In this document: positions 10,722-20,895 of the stretch, piece by piece | Layout: every line of letters begins with the position of its first letter | How positions within the stretch are numbered: position 1 is the first letter of the stretch | NCBI GenBank assembly: GCA_963738545.1 | Contig: CAVTXA010000007.1 | Coordinates: 310,001-374,000, forward strand | Origin: Bog-756 sp963738545 | GTDB lineage: Bacteria; Actinomycetota; Acidimicrobiia; Acidimicrobiales; RAAP-2 | DNA length: 64,000 nucleotides | Direction: 5' to 3' | The notes under the pieces: model-generated | Databases searched by the model: none | What the model was told of the DNA's origin: nothing | What the model saw: only the letters and a program-made list of their open reading frames with translations | Program-made: the position numbers and the translations under genes

Positions 10722-12170
10722 ATGAACGCCTCACTGAGCATGCCCACCGACCTGTCGTCCGACGGGCCCGGCTCGCCCTCCGACGGTGCCGAGACGGCCA
10801 CGGGTCCGAAGGCCGGGACCTCCTCTCGAGTCGGCGTCATCGACGGCCCCGCCCTGTCCGAGCGCGATCCGGGCCGGCTCCACATCAGTCGGCGTCAGCT
10901 CGCCCTCGCCGTGGTCATCGCCGCCCTGGCCGTGGTAGCGGGGATCTACACGGTGGACGCCGCCACCGTCGGCGACCAGTCGTTCCCCGCCGTGGTCAGT
11001 ACCTCCAAGGTGTACGACCTGAACTTTGCCAACACGGGGACGGTCGTGGCCATCAACGTCAAGCCCGGACAGCAGGTGAGCGCGGGCGAAGTCCTGGCCA
11101 CCCAAAACCTGGGCACCCTGAATGCCCAGCTTCAGGCCGACCAACAGGTTGTGGCCGCAGACCAGGCGGCCGTCCAGCAGGCCAGTGACCCCCAGCTCAC
11201 CAACGCCCAGAACGAGCAGAACGGTCTCCAGGTGCAACAACAGCAGACCGCTCTGACCAACGCCCAGGCCGCCCTGGCGGCCACCACCCAGACGGGCACG
11301 GCCAACGTCACCGCCGCCCAGGGCGCGGTCACCTCGGCCGAATCGGTGGCCCAGGGCAACTACACGCTCTACACCCAGGCATGCCCCAACGGACCGGTGC
11401 CCCCCGACCCCAGCCTCACCGGCACGGACCTGCTGTCGGCCCAGGACCTCTTCACCCACTGCCAGCAGCTCCAGAGCACCTCGGACGCCGACCAGGCGGC
11501 GGTGGCCAAGGCCCAAGCCCAGGTGCCCGTGACCCAGGCCCAGGCTATGCAGGCCGACAACTCGGCCCAGGCCACAGTCAACGCGGCCCAGGCCGCGCTC
11601 AACCTGGCGCAGTACCAGGGGACCCTCCAGCGATCCCCGGCCAACGCCGAGTCCCAGGCTCAGGCCAAGGCCGCCCTGAACCAGGCCACGGCCCAGATGG
11701 ACCAGGTCCAAGCACAAGAGCAACAGGCCACCATCGTGGCTCCTGCTGCCGGCATCGTGGCCCAGGTGAACGGCTCCACCGGGGAGAACCTCGGCCCGGC
11801 CGGCGTCCCCGCCTACAAGGCCCCCGCCTCCATCCAGGCCAGCCAGCCATCGGGCTTCTCCTTGTTCCCGTCCCAGCCCACACCGTCAGGCTCCTCGTCC
11901 GGCGGTGGCAACGAGCCCCTGGTCGAGATCGTCGGGGGCATCCAACAAGTCACCGCCCAGGTCCCCGAGTCGAGCATCGGCAGGTTCCGGGTGGGACAAG
12001 GGGTGTCGGTCAACTTCTCGGTACTGGGCGTGACCCAAGAGGGCGTCGTCACCGGAGTCGTCCTCAGCCCCACCGGTAACAGCTCGGCGGTCACCTACGA
12101 GGTGATCGTCAAGCTCGATCGCACGGTGCCGGGCCTGCTTCCGGGGATGACCGCCACCATCCGGTCGTAG
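10722..12170 (+). CDS. HlyD/membrane-fusion-type protein
   Basis: After a cytoplasmic N-terminus, one transmembrane helix (QLALAVVIAALAVVAGIYTV, about residues 60-80) is followed by a biotinyl-lipoyl-like half (GTVVAINVKPGQQVSAGEVL). Then comes a long Gln/Ala-rich coiled coil and the second lipoyl half (APAAGIVAQVNGSTGENL). The C-terminal beta-barrel (VTAQVPESSIGRFRVGQGV, LPGMTATI) is typical of membrane-fusion proteins. I chose the ATG at 10722 because AAGGTGAGG lies just upstream; an in-frame ATG at 10653 is less likely. In a monoderm host the role is probably to couple polysaccharide export or synthesis to the cell wall, since the next gene, 8 bp downstream, is a processive glycosyltransferase. 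The gene is intact. Confidence 0.8.
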   Translation: MNASLSMPTDLSSDGPGSPSDGAETATGPKAGTSSRVGVIDGPALSERDPGRLHISRRQLALAVVIAALAVVAGIYTVDAATVGDQSFPAVVSTSKVYDLNFANTGTVVAINVKPGQQVSAGEVLATQNLGTLNAQLQADQQVVAADQAAVQQASDPQLTNAQNEQNGLQVQQQQTALTNAQAALAATTQTGTANVTAAQGAVTSAESVAQGNYTLYTQACPNGPVPPDPSLTGTDLLSAQDLFTHCQQLQSTSDADQAAVAKAQAQVPVTQAQAMQADNSAQATVNAAQAALNLAQYQGTLQRSPANAESQAQAKAALNQATAQMDQVQAQEQQATIVAPAAGIVAQVNGSTGENLGPAGVPAYKAPASIQASQPSGFSLFPSQPTPSGSSSGGGNEPLVEIVGGIQQVTAQVPESSIGRFRVGQGVSVNFSVLGVTQEGVVTGVVLSPTGNSSAVTYEVIVKLDRTVPGLLPGMTATIRS

Positions 12171-12178
12171 GGGGAGCC

Positions 12179-14154
12179 ATGCTGGCCGTCGTCTCCACCG
12201 TGGACATGCGGGGCCTCGGCCTCTTGGTGCTCGACGCCGCCATTCTGGCCGTCGTCGTCCTCAAGCCGATGACCCGGAACTACGACGACTCGGATCAGGG
12301 GTCGGGGTCACTGGTGTTGATGGTTCCCCCCCTCCGTCCGAGCTACGCCCGCTGCAGCTCGTTCCTGGCCGTCTGCTTTCTCGTGTCCGTGCTCCTCGTC
12401 GGGCTCCGCTCCCCACGATCGTCGACGACTACTACAGCTGGTCGAGCAGCTGATGTTGTCGGTGATCCCTCAGCCCGCCCTGGTGGACGCCTTCGTGCAC
12501 CAACTGCCTCCCGTGTTCCAGGTCAGCGTCATCGCCTCGGGAATGGCCCTCGCCCTCTGCTTCCGGGCCTCCCTGGCCCGTCGGTTCATGATCCTGGTGA
12601 ACATCCTGATCCTCCTGGTCGTCTCGGCGGTCGCCGACGTGTTCCTCGGTATCTTCGTGCTCACCACGGGGCTGCCCCTCGGGCCCGACGCCGGTGGTGG
12701 CGCTCCTCATCCAGTACGGCATCGCCGGGTTAGTGGTGTTCCGATTGGCGTTCACCACGTTCCAGCTCCCGAAGAAGACCCCCTTCCCCCTGCGGCGGGG
12801 CCACGACTGGCACGCCGACATCATCCTCGGTGTGTGCATCCTGGCCGCGGTGGCCGTGGTCTCCTCCCTGGCCGCCTACCTCATCCGGCACTACGGACAG
12901 AACTCCCTCATCATGGTGGCCATCGTCATCAGCTGCGGGCCCTACGTCCTGCGTCTCATCGTCCTCTTCTTGGGGACGGTGCGGGTGGTCCACCATCGGC
13001 CCGTAGCCCTGAGCGACGAACGGCCCCCCCTCGAGGTGATCTCCCCCGCCTTCAACGAGGAGATCAACATCGTCGACCTCCTGGAGTCGATCGACGAGGC
13101 AGCCGAGTTCTACGGCGGTCCGGTGCGCGCCATCATCTGCGACGACGGGTCCACCGACGACACGGTCGTTCTGGCCGAGGCAGCGATCGCCCGGTTGCGC
13201 TTCGCCACCGGGGAGATTGTCCACGGCGGCCATCACGGGAAGTCCGCTGCCCTCAACAAGGCACTCTCGCGGGGCACCGCCGACTACGTCTTCCGGGTGG
13301 ACGCCGACTGCATTGTCGACCGCAAGGCCTTCGCCTACGCCGTCTCGTACTTCCTCGCCGATCCCCAGATCGGCATGGTCGGAGCCTTCACCCTGCCGAG
13401 GGAGCCGTACACCACCTGGATCGACCGGGCCCGCCTCTTCGAGCTGGTGGTCAACTTCGGCCTGGTCCGTCCGGCCACCGACGTCGTCGACGGTGTCTCG
13501 TGTGTCCCGGGCACGTTCACCGGGTTCCGCCGGGGCCCAGCCGAGGAGATCGGCGGCTTCGTCGACGGCATGTACGGCGAGGACCAGGACTTCACCGCCG
13601 GGATCACCCGCCTTGGCTACCGCGTGCAGCTCGACACCAGGATCCGGTCCTTCGAGGACGTGCCCAACACCCAGCGCCAGCTCCGGGCCCAGCGCACCCG
13701 TTGGAACCGCGGCAGCACCATGTCCTTCACCCGGTTCGTGCCCGTGGTCACCGGTCTCTCGGGTCCACGCTTTTGGTTCTTCGGGGCCCGCTCCACCGGC
13801 CAGCGCCTGCTGACGCCACTGCGCCTGGCCATCATCATGTACATCATCGCCGAGTCCCTGATCCAGCCCAACGGGAAGATCAACCTCGCCCACCTGGCCA
13901 TCATCCTGTCCTTGCGCGTGTTGCCGCAGCTCGTCTTCGTGGTGGCGTGCTGCCTCTACTACGGCAAAGCCCGGGACCTGATCTGGCTCCCGGTCGAACT
14001 CCCCTTCGCCATGCTGAAGCACTACTACTCACTCGAGAGCCTCCTCAGCTTCAACGCCCGCCCCGTCATCACGGCACGTCTGGCCGACGAGATCCATCCG
14101 GTGCCGCCACCCCCGCTGGTCGAGCCGGTCGTCGAGCGCGCCGGCGTCGGTTGA
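12179..14154 (+). CDS. Processive GT2 polysaccharide synthase, BcsA/HasA-like (frameshifted)
   Basis: A membrane-embedded glycosyltransferase that would polymerise a polysaccharide and pass it across the membrane. N-terminal membrane helices (LGLLVLDAAILAVVVL; FMILVNILILLVVSAV) precede the GT2 core. The core has ICDDGSTDD, the DxD motif RVDADC, the acceptor region YGEDQDF and the QRTRWNRGS motif (QxxRW). C-terminal helices follow. There is no PilZ domain, so no direct cyclic-di-GMP control is visible. The ATG at 12179 follows GGGGGAG. The N-terminal third is broken by about three frame changes (near 12400, 12440 and 12690), whereas the core from 12694 is clean. The substrate is not readable from sequence; mannose or glucose would fit. 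Confidence 0.8.
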
Positions 14155-14697
14155 CCGACGCCCGTCGCATGTCCGCAGAACTCATGGACCGGGGACCGGA
14201 CCGACGCCCCAGGCGTGTACGCCGCCCGACCGAATGCTGCAGGTGCGTCTTACGGCACTCAGGTGGCCAACGCGGTCGATGGCCGGCGGACACCGCCGTC
14301 ACGGTGGCGGGCTGAGGCCGTCCATTCTCTCTATCGCAACAAATCGCGGGGCACGAGAATTCAGGTCGCCGTTTTCGGCCTCGGATATCGCGTCTCGCCT
14401 CCAGGGTACCTCGGTGGACAGTGCCGGATCGTCGAGGTGATAGAACAACGATCACCGAGTGGAGCAGTCGCCCCCGAGGATCGCGGGTGAGCACGATGAC
14501 CTGAGGGGTCTTGTCGACATCGGCGAGCCGTCGCCTCGCCGCACGCAAGCGGTCACAAGCGGTCGTGGTACAGGGATTCCCAATCGGTGTCGTCGTCGAG
14601 GCCACCGGTGTCACCGAACGACGCCAACGCCACCTCGTCCTGCGTCGGTGGCATCCGCTGATATTCGGCGGCCCTATCCCCGGGACGACGTCGCCTC
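14155..14697. other. Convergent intergenic region
   Basis: About 540 bp between the end of the GT2 synthase (plus) and the end of the sulfatase-fold gene (minus). Open frames on both strands are rich in Arg and Pro and look like shadows. No terminator with a T-tract and no RNA gene was recognised. Confidence 0.4.
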
Positions 14698-16283
14698 TCA
14701 CCTCCGGCGATGGCATCTGCGGTCGTGGTGCCGATCCCACGGCTCTGGTCCAGCGGACGACGGGCGCGTCCTCAGGTCGAGCTGGACCCAAGTGGCTCTC
14801 GTCGCGCTGGCCGAAGCTTCCCGCTCGGCCGGATCTCGTTCGACCATCCGTGGCCTGGTCGGCGTCAGTCGCTCCGACTCTGACGATGTGTCTGGGTCCC
14901 GGCCGACGCTGGAGGGCCGGGCCTCAACGGGAACAGCACCGGTATCGGGTGCGGTCGGGGTGGGAACGTCGTTGCGGGGCCGCACCTGCCCGGCGATGAC
15001 GTCGTCCAGACGGGCCACGGCCGGAAGTCCGGCATCGATCACCGTCGAGCATCGGGTCGTGTCGCCCGGCCAGCTGGGCCGAGACCCAGTGACGGAGCCG
15101 GCCGTCGAGCTCGGCGGCCACCTCGGGGTACCGGTCGGCCACGTTGTGCTGCTCGTCGGGGTCGCCAGCCATGTCGTAGAGCTCGATGCCGGTCCGCCCG
15201 TAGAGGGTGGTCTGGTAGAAGCGGATGAGCTTCCACTCCGGGGTCCGGATGGCGCGGGCCGCCTGCCAGGTGGCCTCGCTCAGCATCACCGCCTCCCGGT
15301 GGATGGCGGTCTCACCCCGCATCAGCGGGTAGAGCGAGCGTCCGGTGATCCCCTCGGCGGCGGGCAGCTCGAGGGTCTCCAGGATCGTCGGGAGAACATC
15401 GACCAGGGTGACCATGGCGTCGGACGCCGACGCCGGAATCCGCCCGGGGGACCACAGCACCAGGGGCACGTGGGTGACCGAGTCGTACAGTCCGGCATGG
15501 TCGAACCAGGAGTCGTGCTCGGTCATGTTCTCCCCGTGATCGCCGAACAGGACCACCATGGTGTCCTCGAGCAGTCCCTCCCGCTCAAGGTGGTCGAAAA
15601 TGGCGCCGATCTCGGAGTCGAGGTAGGCGACTTCGGCATCGTAGAGGTCGGCGATGTAGTCGAGGTTCGGCATGGCGTCGAGGAAGTCGTAGAGGTTCTG
15701 CTTGAACAACGGGTAGCTGGGACGACCCTCGAGCTTGGCCGTGATTTCCGGGTCGACCCGTCCCGGCCGTGCCTCGGTGAAGCGCTCCTTGAACGGCGAC
15801 GGGGGGACGTAGGGGATGTGGGCGTCCCAGAAGTGCAGAAAGAGGAAGAAGTCCTCGGTCCCGATGTTCGCTGATCCACGGGAGCCCGATGCTGTTGATC
15901 ACCGACCCGGGGGACCGGGAACGACCGGGCGGCGGCATGTAGTCGTCGTAGCCCCGGATGAACCAGTCCTTCATGGCGAAGAGGTGGTCGACTGCACCGG
16001 TGACGTAGCCATGGTGGCGCAGCAGCGAGGGTAGCCACAGCGTCTCTTCGGGCAGATAGGCAGCGGGGTGGAAGTGCGAGACGATGCCGGTGTTGATCCC
16101 ACTCTGGCCGGTGAACAGCGCCGTGTGCGATGGCTGCGTCGGGATGTCGGTGGCGTAGGTCTGCGAGAAGAGCGCACCCTCGCTGGCAATCCGGTCCAGA
16201 TGAGGGGTGAGTCCCCGTCCGTTGCCCAGGCAGCTCAGATGATCGGCCCGCAGCGTGTCAAGTGAGCAGATGATGAGGTTCAT
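14698..16283 (-). CDS. Sulfatase-fold hydrolase with Thr at the nucleophile position (frameshifted)
   Basis: An alkaline-phosphatase-superfamily protein. The start at 16283 (MNLIICSLDTLRADHLSCLG) follows GGAGGTG. Where formylglycine sulfatases have Cys/Ser-x-Pro-Ser-Arg, this protein has Thr-Gln-Pro-Ser-His (DIPTQPSHTALFTGQ). The metal-site motif LFGDHGENMTEHD is intact. Thr is the known nucleophile in related nucleotide pyrophosphatases and phosphotransferases of the superfamily, so a phosphodiesterase or phosphotransferase role is more likely than sulfatase. The frame changes near 15880 and possibly near 15040. Without the second shift the protein ends at 14924; with it, it continues as GLPAVARLDDVIAGQ to 14698. 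A paired palindrome lies about 200 bp upstream. Confidence 0.75.
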
Positions 16284-16479
16284 GCCCACCTCCGCCCGAT
16301 TGCGACTGCCCTGTCTGCCGTCGCCGACACCGAGGTCCGCCCAGGGGACGACACCTCCGTGGGAACGCGCGCTACCCGTCGATTCGGTCCCATGGTCTCT
16401 GCTTTCCACTCTGCAGAGCACCCACGGCCACCGTCCGACCGTTCGCCGCCCTGCCCCTAGGAGAAGCGTAGCCAAGCTT

Positions 16480-16512
16480 CACTAATAGTGCACATTTGAC
16501 CACTTATAGTGG
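16480..16512. promoter_or_regulatory. Paired palindromic operator upstream of the Thr-type sulfatase-fold gene
   Basis: CACTAATAGTG (16480-16490) and CCACTTATAGTGG (16500-16512, a 5-bp-arm palindrome) have centres exactly 21 bp apart, as at 220-253. Read on the minus strand it precedes the gene starting at 16283. It sits just beyond the stop of the galactose oxidase gene, so this gene probably has its own regulated promoter within the long minus-strand array. Confidence 0.6.
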
Positions 16513-16532
16513 TTACAGGCGGGTTCGGGTGG

Positions 16533-19370
16533 TCAGGCCGCCGGGGAGGTCTGGTAGAGCGACTGGACCGTCGGGGCCGACAGCTGGGTGTCGAACACGG
16601 CGGCGTCGGAGATCGTCCCGGCCAGGGCGTCGCTGGTGGGCGAGTCGGGCCAACCGGACAGTCCCTCGTAGCCCACACGCCAGTAGCCCAGGTAGTTCTG
16701 GGGCAGACCGGGTGACGGGTTGGCTCCCACCAGCTTGCCGTCGACGTAGAGGGCGATGCCCGCGCTCCCGTCGGTGGCCACCACGTTGTGCCATGCCCCG
16801 TCGTTGTACGACCCGGGTGACTGGAGCACGGCGGTCTGGCCGGAGAAGATCCCGAAGTTCAGCCGACCACTGTCGGACATCCACAGCACCCGGTCCCGAC
16901 TCACCGAGGTGCCGCTCGGCGACGTGCCGAAGCCCATGAGGAGGCCCCCGGTGGTGGTCCTGGTCTTGAACCACAGGTCCTCGGAGTAGGTGGTGGGATC
17001 GGTGGTCGGCTGGGAGGCCACGATCTGCCCGCTCGAGCCGTTGAGCGTCACGCCGGTGCCCGATGCGGCCTCGACCGGGCTGGCCGCCTGGTACGTGATC
17101 CCGGTGCTCGAGTAGTTCCCGGTGTCGCCGTTCCCGCTCCGGTCGGCCGCCGTCGGTCCCCCGGCCTCGTTGAGCGGCCAGTACAGGGCGGGAGCGGAAG
17201 CGAACACGGCGTGTCCGTAGGCATCGCTCGGGGCCCGGGTGGGGACCGTCGTGACGGTCATGGTCGTGGCCACGCTCGGGGTCCCGGCGGCGTCGAGGGC
17301 GAAGAGCAGGTAGGGCCCGGGCAGGGCGATCCCGGGATCCGAGGGGACGGCCAGCTGATAGGTGTCACCGTGTGCGGACACGATGGCGAGGGGGACGCGG
17401 CGCTGGTCGTTGTCCGTCGAGTGGGTCGACTCGCCGTAGCGGACCATCGAGAACTGACGCACCGGGCCGCCGGTGGTGACGGTGATGGTCTGCCCGGTGG
17501 CGGCCTGGGTGGGCGCGGCGGTGATGGTAGGCCGCGTCTTGAGGGTGCCGTTCGCGTTCAACAGGTACGGCGGGGTGAAGATCTGCCCGTCGGGATGGTT
17601 GGTCGAGCAGAACCCGCACAGCCCGCCGCCTCCCGAGAACACCCGCCCGTCGGGGAGGAGAACGGCCACCGAGTGGTAGTTGCGGGGCTCGGCCTCCGGC
17701 GCCAGGGTGCTGAACCTGCCCGTGGAGGGGTGCCAGAGCTCGGCGGTGAGGATCGAGTTCTGGTCACTGTAGGGAACGGCGTAGGTCTGACCGCCCATGG
17801 TGACCACCTCACCGTTGGGCAGGACCACGCTGTTGGCGAAGGCCCGGGCGTGGGCCATCGATCCGACCTGGGTGGTGCGGGCCCGCTCCACCGTGCCCTT
17901 CGTGGTCACGGTCTTGGAGATGGTGATCCGGTAGGCGGCGTTGGTGGCCGGGGAGTTCTGGTAGCTGGGCGAGCCGCCCAAGGTGATGACCTTGCCGATG
18001 TCGTAGGAGACGGCGTTGCCGTTCATGGCGTCCCCGCTGGTGCCCCGGTGGCCGGCCGGGGTGATGGAGCCGGCCCCGTTGGTGGTGATCCAGTTCATCT
18101 GCTTGGACGGACCGGCCTGGAGCACCTCGCCCCCCGAGGTGGCGATGAACCACCCGTGGTTGTCGGCCCGGTAGGCACCCTGGGCGTCCTGGGTGTAGAT
18201 CGGCGTGGCCGGCACGTGGGTGAGCTCCCGCCAACCCGCCGACGGTGACCAGACCTCGGCCACCTTGTCCCCCGAGGCCCCCGACCACGAGCCCCCGAGG
18301 GTGAAGGCCTGCTCGTCGGGGAGCAGGGTCATCCCGTTGTAGCCGCGTCCGATGTTCAACCGGGGTCCCGCGCTCCACGAGTTGGTCCCCGGGTCGTAGA
18401 TGCTGGTCTCCTGGTCGCCGAGGCCCCCGGTGACCATGACGTCGCCGTCGGCCAGGATGGCCACCCCCGGACAGAACATGTTGTGGTCGGTGTTGGTGAC
18501 CACCGCCTGGCTGACCGCCCCGGTGGTCAGGTTCATGATGGCCGTCTGGGTGTAGTCGTCGCTCCCGCTCCCCGAGGAGAGGTCCTGGTCGGCCGACCAC
18601 ACGAGGAGCTGGTTGTGGGGCAACAGGGCGGCGGCCACGGGCACGAGAGGGAAGCCGATGACCGGCCCCCACTCCCCCACCACCGCCGGGTCGGTACTCG
18701 CTCCCGAGGCCGCTCCCGAGGTGGTGGTCACCGACGCTCCCTGGGTGGCGTCCAGCCGGGCCGAGACGTGCGGGCGGCCCTGGAGGTAGAGCTCAGCGGC
18801 GGAGACGTCGGCGCCGGTGCCCGAGGCGGCAGACAGGCCGGTGAGCCGCACGAACCGCGTCGTCACCGGGGCCATGCCCACCTGTTTGACGGCGGTGTCG
18901 TCGGCCCAGGTGCCCGAGGCCACGGTGGCGAAGTGGACACCGTCGGTACTCACGCTCACGGCGAACTCGCCGATCGAGCCGGACGGGCCGGGGCCCTGGC
19001 GCGGCTCGTAGATGAGGCCCGAGACCACCTGGGTCCGTCCTGTGTCGATGGTCACGGACGCCCCGAGCGGTCCGACCCAGTAGGTGTCCGCACGGCCGTC
19101 GAGCACGGAGGCGGCCCGGTGTCCGGGGACCGGAGCCTCGGTGGTGGCCGTCCAACCGGTCCGGGCCAGGGTCGGTGCGTCGTGGATGTAGGCGGCGGCG
19201 GTGACCTTGACGGCCGAGGCAGCCGGCGACGCTGAGGCCGGCGACGCGGCGCCGGCCGGGGCTCCGGGTTCCGCCCCGGACACCAGGATCGAACCCAGCA
19301 GCGCCACGGCCATGGCCACCACCGCCCACGACCCCGCCCGTCGACTCGGTGTCCGGTGACGCCCGTTCAC
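16533..19370 (-). CDS. Secreted galactose oxidase (AA5 copper-radical oxidase) with F5/8 and LamG-like domains
   Basis: A 945-residue secreted oxidase, intact. It has a signal peptide (about 1-42), an F5/8-type C (discoidin-like) domain (about 55-195), a seven-bladed kelch propeller (about 235-605), a DUF1929/Ig-like domain (about 612-715) and a LamG-like C-terminal domain (about 740-940). By alignment with fungal galactose oxidase the whole active site is present: Cys300 (HNMFCPG) and Tyr344 (RGYNG) for the thioether cofactor, Trp362 (GGSWSG), Tyr565 and His566 (RNYHSV), and His650 (ESTHSTDNDQRR). Such enzymes oxidise the C6 hydroxyl of galactose and galactosides to an aldehyde, releasing H2O2. 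The GTG start at 19370 has GGAGAAGGGG upstream. The LamG-like tail is not part of the classical enzyme. Confidence 0.9.
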   Translation of the reverse strand: MNGRHRTPSRRAGSWAVVAMAVALLGSILVSGAEPGAPAGAASPASASPAASAVKVTAAAYIHDAPTLARTGWTATTEAPVPGHRAASVLDGRADTYWVGPLGASVTIDTGRTQVVSGLIYEPRQGPGPSGSIGEFAVSVSTDGVHFATVASGTWADDTAVKQVGMAPVTTRFVRLTGLSAASGTGADVSAAELYLQGRPHVSARLDATQGASVTTTSGAASGASTDPAVVGEWGPVIGFPLVPVAAALLPHNQLLVWSADQDLSSGSGSDDYTQTAIMNLTTGAVSQAVVTNTDHNMFCPGVAILADGDVMVTGGLGDQETSIYDPGTNSWSAGPRLNIGRGYNGMTLLPDEQAFTLGGSWSGASGDKVAEVWSPSAGWRELTHVPATPIYTQDAQGAYRADNHGWFIATSGGEVLQAGPSKQMNWITTNGAGSITPAGHRGTSGDAMNGNAVSYDIGKVITLGGSPSYQNSPATNAAYRITISKTVTTKGTVERARTTQVGSMAHARAFANSVVLPNGEVVTMGGQTYAVPYSDQNSILTAELWHPSTGRFSTLAPEAEPRNYHSVAVLLPDGRVFSGGGGLCGFCSTNHPDGQIFTPPYLLNANGTLKTRPTITAAPTQAATGQTITVTTGGPVRQFSMVRYGESTHSTDNDQRRVPLAIVSAHGDTYQLAVPSDPGIALPGPYLLFALDAAGTPSVATTMTVTTVPTRAPSDAYGHAVFASAPALYWPLNEAGGPTAADRSGNGDTGNYSSTGITYQAASPVEAASGTGVTLNGSSGQIVASQPTTDPTTYSEDLWFKTRTTTGGLLMGFGTSPSGTSVSRDRVLWMSDSGRLNFGIFSGQTAVLQSPGSYNDGAWHNVVATDGSAGIALYVDGKLVGANPSPGLPQNYLGYWRVGYEGLSGWPDSPTSDALAGTISDAAVFDTQLSAPTVQSLYQTSPAA

Positions 19371-19554
19371 GACGCTGCCCCTTCTCCGGCTGCCGTCCGT
19401 GGATCCGGCGGGCCGGGTCGAACCCAGGCCGACGCCACGGGCGACGGCACGAGGAGGCTACCGGGCACCGGGCCGGCCTCTCCGTCGACCGGGCTGTGGC
19501 GCCACGTACCGTGCGTCGGTGTTCACCTGACGTGGGGTTCGAGCCGACCGGCGG

Positions 19555-20748
19555 TCACGGGGCGTTCCGGACCACGGCGGCGAAGGTGTCCGGGGTGGAC
19601 GGGTTGACCTCATAGCTGGTCGGGCCGATCTGGTAGCCGAGGTTCCAAAAGGCGAGGCCGGCGGCGCCGAACGCGTGCAGCTGGGCGACCATGGTGTCGA
19701 AGAGTTGAGCCCGGGCGGCGTCGCCCATGCCCTGCTGCCATCCGAACTCCTCCACCACCACCGGCTTTCCCAGGGCGTGGCAGTAGGCGGCGGCCGTGGG
19801 TGCCCAGGCCTGCATGCCCCCGTAGGTCTTGATGTCGCAGAAGGCGTTGTCGGGGAGCGAGAAGATGGACCGCCAGTCGATGCCGGCCGTCGGCTCGTTG
19901 AGGTAGCCGAGGCCCCCCGAGTTGATGAGGACACGGCCCCCCTGGCCGTGCCAGTCCGAGGTGACCGAGGCGTAGAAGGCGGTGATGTCCGCCGTCGAGT
20001 AGGACAGCGTGCACGGGGCGCCCGTGGCCGAGGCCGTGTAGGTCTGGGTGCCCACGGGCCGGGGGTCGCCGGCCACGGACACGAAGGCGATGGCGGGGTC
20101 GTCCTTGTAGACGACATGGGACACCGTGTTGACCCGGTCGGCCACGAACGAGACGAACCGGCTCCAGTCGGCAGTGTAGGGATCGATGCACCGGTTCCAC
20201 AGGGTGGCCCGGTAGTCGGCCAGGGACAGGTCGACGTGCAGGTGGGCGGCACCGGCGGCGGCGATCATGGCATCGACGTACCCCCAGGCCGTGGGGTCGT
20301 AGGGGGCGGTGGCCGGGTCCCCGTTGACGTCCAGGAAGTCGGTGATGCGGATGGTGTTGAGATGGGCCTGCTCGGCCAGGGCGATGGTCCCGGCCGGGTC
20401 CTCGATCCCGGACTGGTAGGGGTGCAGGCCCGGGTTGTAGACGGTGGATCCGTACATCGCATAGGTGGCCCCGCCGGCACACAGCGCCGTCCCGCACACC
20501 ACCACCTGGCCCGGCGTGGAGCCGGTCCCTCCCGAACCCGCGCCGGCCAGGTCATGCCCCCCGGTGTTCGCTCCGGTGGTGGGCACGGTGTTCCCGAGCG
20601 AGCCAGCGGCGGCGTGGTGGCTCGCGGGATCGGTTCGGGTGGCCAGGGTGACCGAGATTGCGGCGACTGCGCCGGCGGCGACCAGGGCGGCCAGCGCCAC
20701 GACCAGCGTCAGGCGTCGACGGCCGGGGACCGGGGAGGCACCGGTCAC
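19555..20748 (-). CDS. Secreted GH5-like (clan A) glycosidase-type protein
   Basis: A 397-residue protein with an N-terminal membrane/signal segment (RLTLVVALAALVAAGAVAAI, about 12-32), a Gly/Thr-rich linker and a TIM barrel from about residue 90. Family features are NTIRITDFLDVNG near strand 2, a Trp-rich WNRCIDPYTADW loop and PVVVEEFGWQQG, where the second Glu would be the nucleophile. The acid/base position, normally Asn-Glu-Pro at the end of strand 4, reads AGDPRP here (IAFVSVAGDPRPVG), so Glu is replaced by Asp or the site is lost. Start is GTG at 20748 with only a weak ribosome site. It lies between the GT-C gene and galactose oxidase on the same strand. Substrate unknown; mannan-type is a guess from context. 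Confidence 0.65.
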   Translation of the reverse strand: MTGASPVPGRRRLTLVVALAALVAAGAVAAISVTLATRTDPASHHAAAGSLGNTVPTTGANTGGHDLAGAGSGGTGSTPGQVVVCGTALCAGGATYAMYGSTVYNPGLHPYQSGIEDPAGTIALAEQAHLNTIRITDFLDVNGDPATAPYDPTAWGYVDAMIAAAGAAHLHVDLSLADYRATLWNRCIDPYTADWSRFVSFVADRVNTVSHVVYKDDPAIAFVSVAGDPRPVGTQTYTASATGAPCTLSYSTADITAFYASVTSDWHGQGGRVLINSGGLGYLNEPTAGIDWRSIFSLPDNAFCDIKTYGGMQAWAPTAAAYCHALGKPVVVEEFGWQQGMGDAARAQLFDTMVAQLHAFGAAGLAFWNLGYQIGPTSYEVNPSTPDTFAAVVRNAP

Positions 20749-20895
20749 GCGCCAACTTCGTCGGCGGGTCGACGGAGCCTCTGGCCGCCCGGTCGGCCCA
20801 CGTGTCGGCCCGGTCCGCCGTCCCGGTCGGGATGCCGGGGTGTCAGGTCGGGCTCCGATGGCCCGATGAGCCGGACCGGCATCCGCCTCTCGGGG

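Noticed and set aside
14069..14791. A 240-codon minus-strand frame in the convergent gap
   Set aside because: Arg/Pro/Thr-rich shadow protein with no family or ribosome site, overlapping the ends of two real genes.
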